Shown: positions 63,047 through 64,000 of the stretch, piece after piece
How the letters are laid out: each line of letters opens with the position of its first letter
How positions within the stretch are numbered: position 1 is the stretch's first letter
Translations under genes and position numbers: made by a program
Assembly (NCBI RefSeq): GCF_000725485.1
Contig: NZ_JOAG01000005.1
Coordinates: 248,001 to 312,000, forward strand
Direction of reading: 5' to 3'
From: Nonomuraea candida
GTDB lineage: Bacteria > Actinomycetota > Actinomycetes > Streptosporangiales > Streptosporangiaceae
Length of the DNA: 64,000 nt
Notes under the pieces: model-generated
Database searches by the model: none
Seen by the model: only the letters and a program-made list of their open reading frames with translations
Told to the model about the DNA's origin: nothing

Positions 63047-64000
63047 GCGTGCCGTCGTCGGCGAGGTGCACGGGCTGCCCGGTGCGCGCGGAGACGTTGG
63101 CCGCGTGCCCGGTCAGCACGCTGCGGATGCCGTCGCGGTAGCCGGCCTGCCGGGCCAGCGGGTCGTCGCCGGGGCCGCGGAAGACGTCGTCGAGCAGCAG
63201 CTTGTCGCCGCCGCCATGGCCGCCCGCCCCCGACTCGATGGGCACCTCCTCCGGCTCGCTCCAGTGCCGGCGCAGCGTGAGCCGCTCCCAGGAGCCGGCG
63301 GCGTGCTCCTTGGAGCTCGCGCTGGGGTCGATGGCGGCGTGCGGCGAGGTCCACTCGCGCTCCACCACGTCCAGCTCCAGCCGCCCGGCGGTGCCGTTGA
63401 AGGCCACCCGGTAGCCCTCCCAGGGGGCGTGGGCGTGCAGCGAGTACGTCATCACCGCGCGGTTGGCGTAGCGCACCATGACCGACATGTTGTCGTCGAT
63501 GGTGATGCCCTCGCCGAAGACGTCCTGGTCGCGCAGGTAGCCGTCCTCGTGCTCGGCGTCCAGGTAGAGCCGCTTGAGCCGCTCGTCCTTGGCGATGTCG
63601 AGCAGGAACGGGTCGGTGCCCAGCCCGGGAGCGCCGTGGGCGCGCTCGGGCCGGTCGGTCAGGCCGCGCCGCGCGGCGTTCTCGGCGCCGTAGAACCGCA
63701 GGTCGGTCTGGGCGAAGACGAGCTCGGGCGCCGACTGGAGCCACCAGTTGACCAGGTCGAAGTGGTGGGTGGACTTGTGCACGAGCAGCCCGCCGGAGCT
63801 GGCCCGGTCGCGGTGCCAGCGGCGGAAGTAGTCGGCGCCGTGGATCGTGTCGAGCGTCCACTCGAAGTGCACCGAGGTGACCTCGCCGATCGCGCCCTCC
63901 TGGAGGAGGCGGCGGACGGCGGAGTTGCGCGGCGAGTACCGGTAGTTGAAGGTGACGATCAGCTTGCCGGTGCTGCGCTCGGCCGCGGCGGCGATGGCCG
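63036..64000 (-). CDS. Gfo/Idh/MocA-family oxidoreductase, C-terminal part (5' end outside window)
   Basis: About 321 residues are present; the N-terminal NAD-binding fold lies past base 64000. The remaining part includes AERSTGKLIVTFNYRYSPRN and GEVTSVHFEWTLDTIHGADYFRRWHRDRASSGGLLVHKSTHHFDLVNWWL, where the K-T-H-H-x-D cluster provides the substrate residues, typical of sugar dehydrogenases of this family. The rest is the C-terminal sheet. It lies upstream of the hydrolase in one operon, suggesting a role in degradation of a modified sugar. Confidence 0.92.
   Translation of the reverse strand, partial: AIAAAAERSTGKLIVTFNYRYSPRNSAVRRLLQEGAIGEVTSVHFEWTLDTIHGADYFRRWHRDRASSGGLLVHKSTHHFDLVNWWLQSAPELVFAQTDLRFYGAENAARRGLTDRPERAHGAPGLGTDPFLLDIAKDERLKRLYLDAEHEDGYLRDQDVFGEGITIDDNMSVMVRYANRAVMTYSLHAHAPWEGYRVAFNGTAGRLELDVVEREWTSPHAAIDPSASSKEHAAGSWERLTLRRHWSEPEEVPIESGAGGHGGGDKLLLDDVFRGPGDDPLARQAGYRDGIRSVLTGHAANVSARTGQPVHLADDGTRVR

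Overview
The window is about 72% G+C DNA from a filamentous actinomycete. It carries mycothiol-type maleylpyruvate isomerase (DinB-like) proteins, small DUF3040 and DUF6343 membrane proteins, an AfsR/SARP regulator, many GTG starts, and sugar ABC loci each with a LacI regulator. The mix resembles Streptosporangiales (Nonomuraea-like), but the genus is inferred from gene content only. No rRNA, tRNA, CRISPR array, transposase or replication origin was seen.

Layout: 1-1670, end of a GH1 beta-glucosidase gene and a LacI regulator. 1738-4453, divergent TetR and MFS exporter sharing two operators, plus a secreted protein. 4546-14757, a probable alpha-1,3-glucan utilisation locus: secreted GH87 endo-glucanase, sugar ABC importer, cytoplasmic GH13 alpha-glucosidase and a LacI regulator; the importer and GH87 genes have near-copies of the same promoter. 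14852-20726, single genes including a divergent PfkB protein, two secreted proteins, a DUF1152 gene remnant, a zinc-free L31 with a Zur box, and an MFS protein. 20845-30552, recQ, an ogt-orf-alkB repair operon whose middle gene is broken by a repeat array, hydrolases and an amidohydrolase. 31142-36045, a large SARP/NB-ARC regulator, a MazG-like protein and a third LacI regulator. 36192-40666, a second sugar ABC operon ending in an intracellular GH5 glycosidase.

40763-47606 is the least understood part: one tightly coupled operon of the STM4011-STM4015 type, with two radical SAM enzymes, an ATP-grasp protein, an alkaline-phosphatase-superfamily hydrolase and four tandem STM4015 (leucine-rich) paralogs, two of which have lost the repeat core in frame. 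A convergent DUF6745 gene pair and a toxin-antitoxin-like pair follow. 50096-55544 holds a DUF4434 protein, an SDR, a secreted S33 peptidase and an FAD monooxygenase with four operator boxes. 55888-61925 is a GlpSTPQUV-type ABC operon with two complementary ATPases and a DUF2160 subunit. The window ends with a hydrolase and a truncated Gfo/Idh/MocA dehydrogenase.

A cross-cutting observation is that six genes are followed at once by tandem copies of their own 3' end, most of them carrying a stop codon, and in at least two cases the copies put stops in all three frames.
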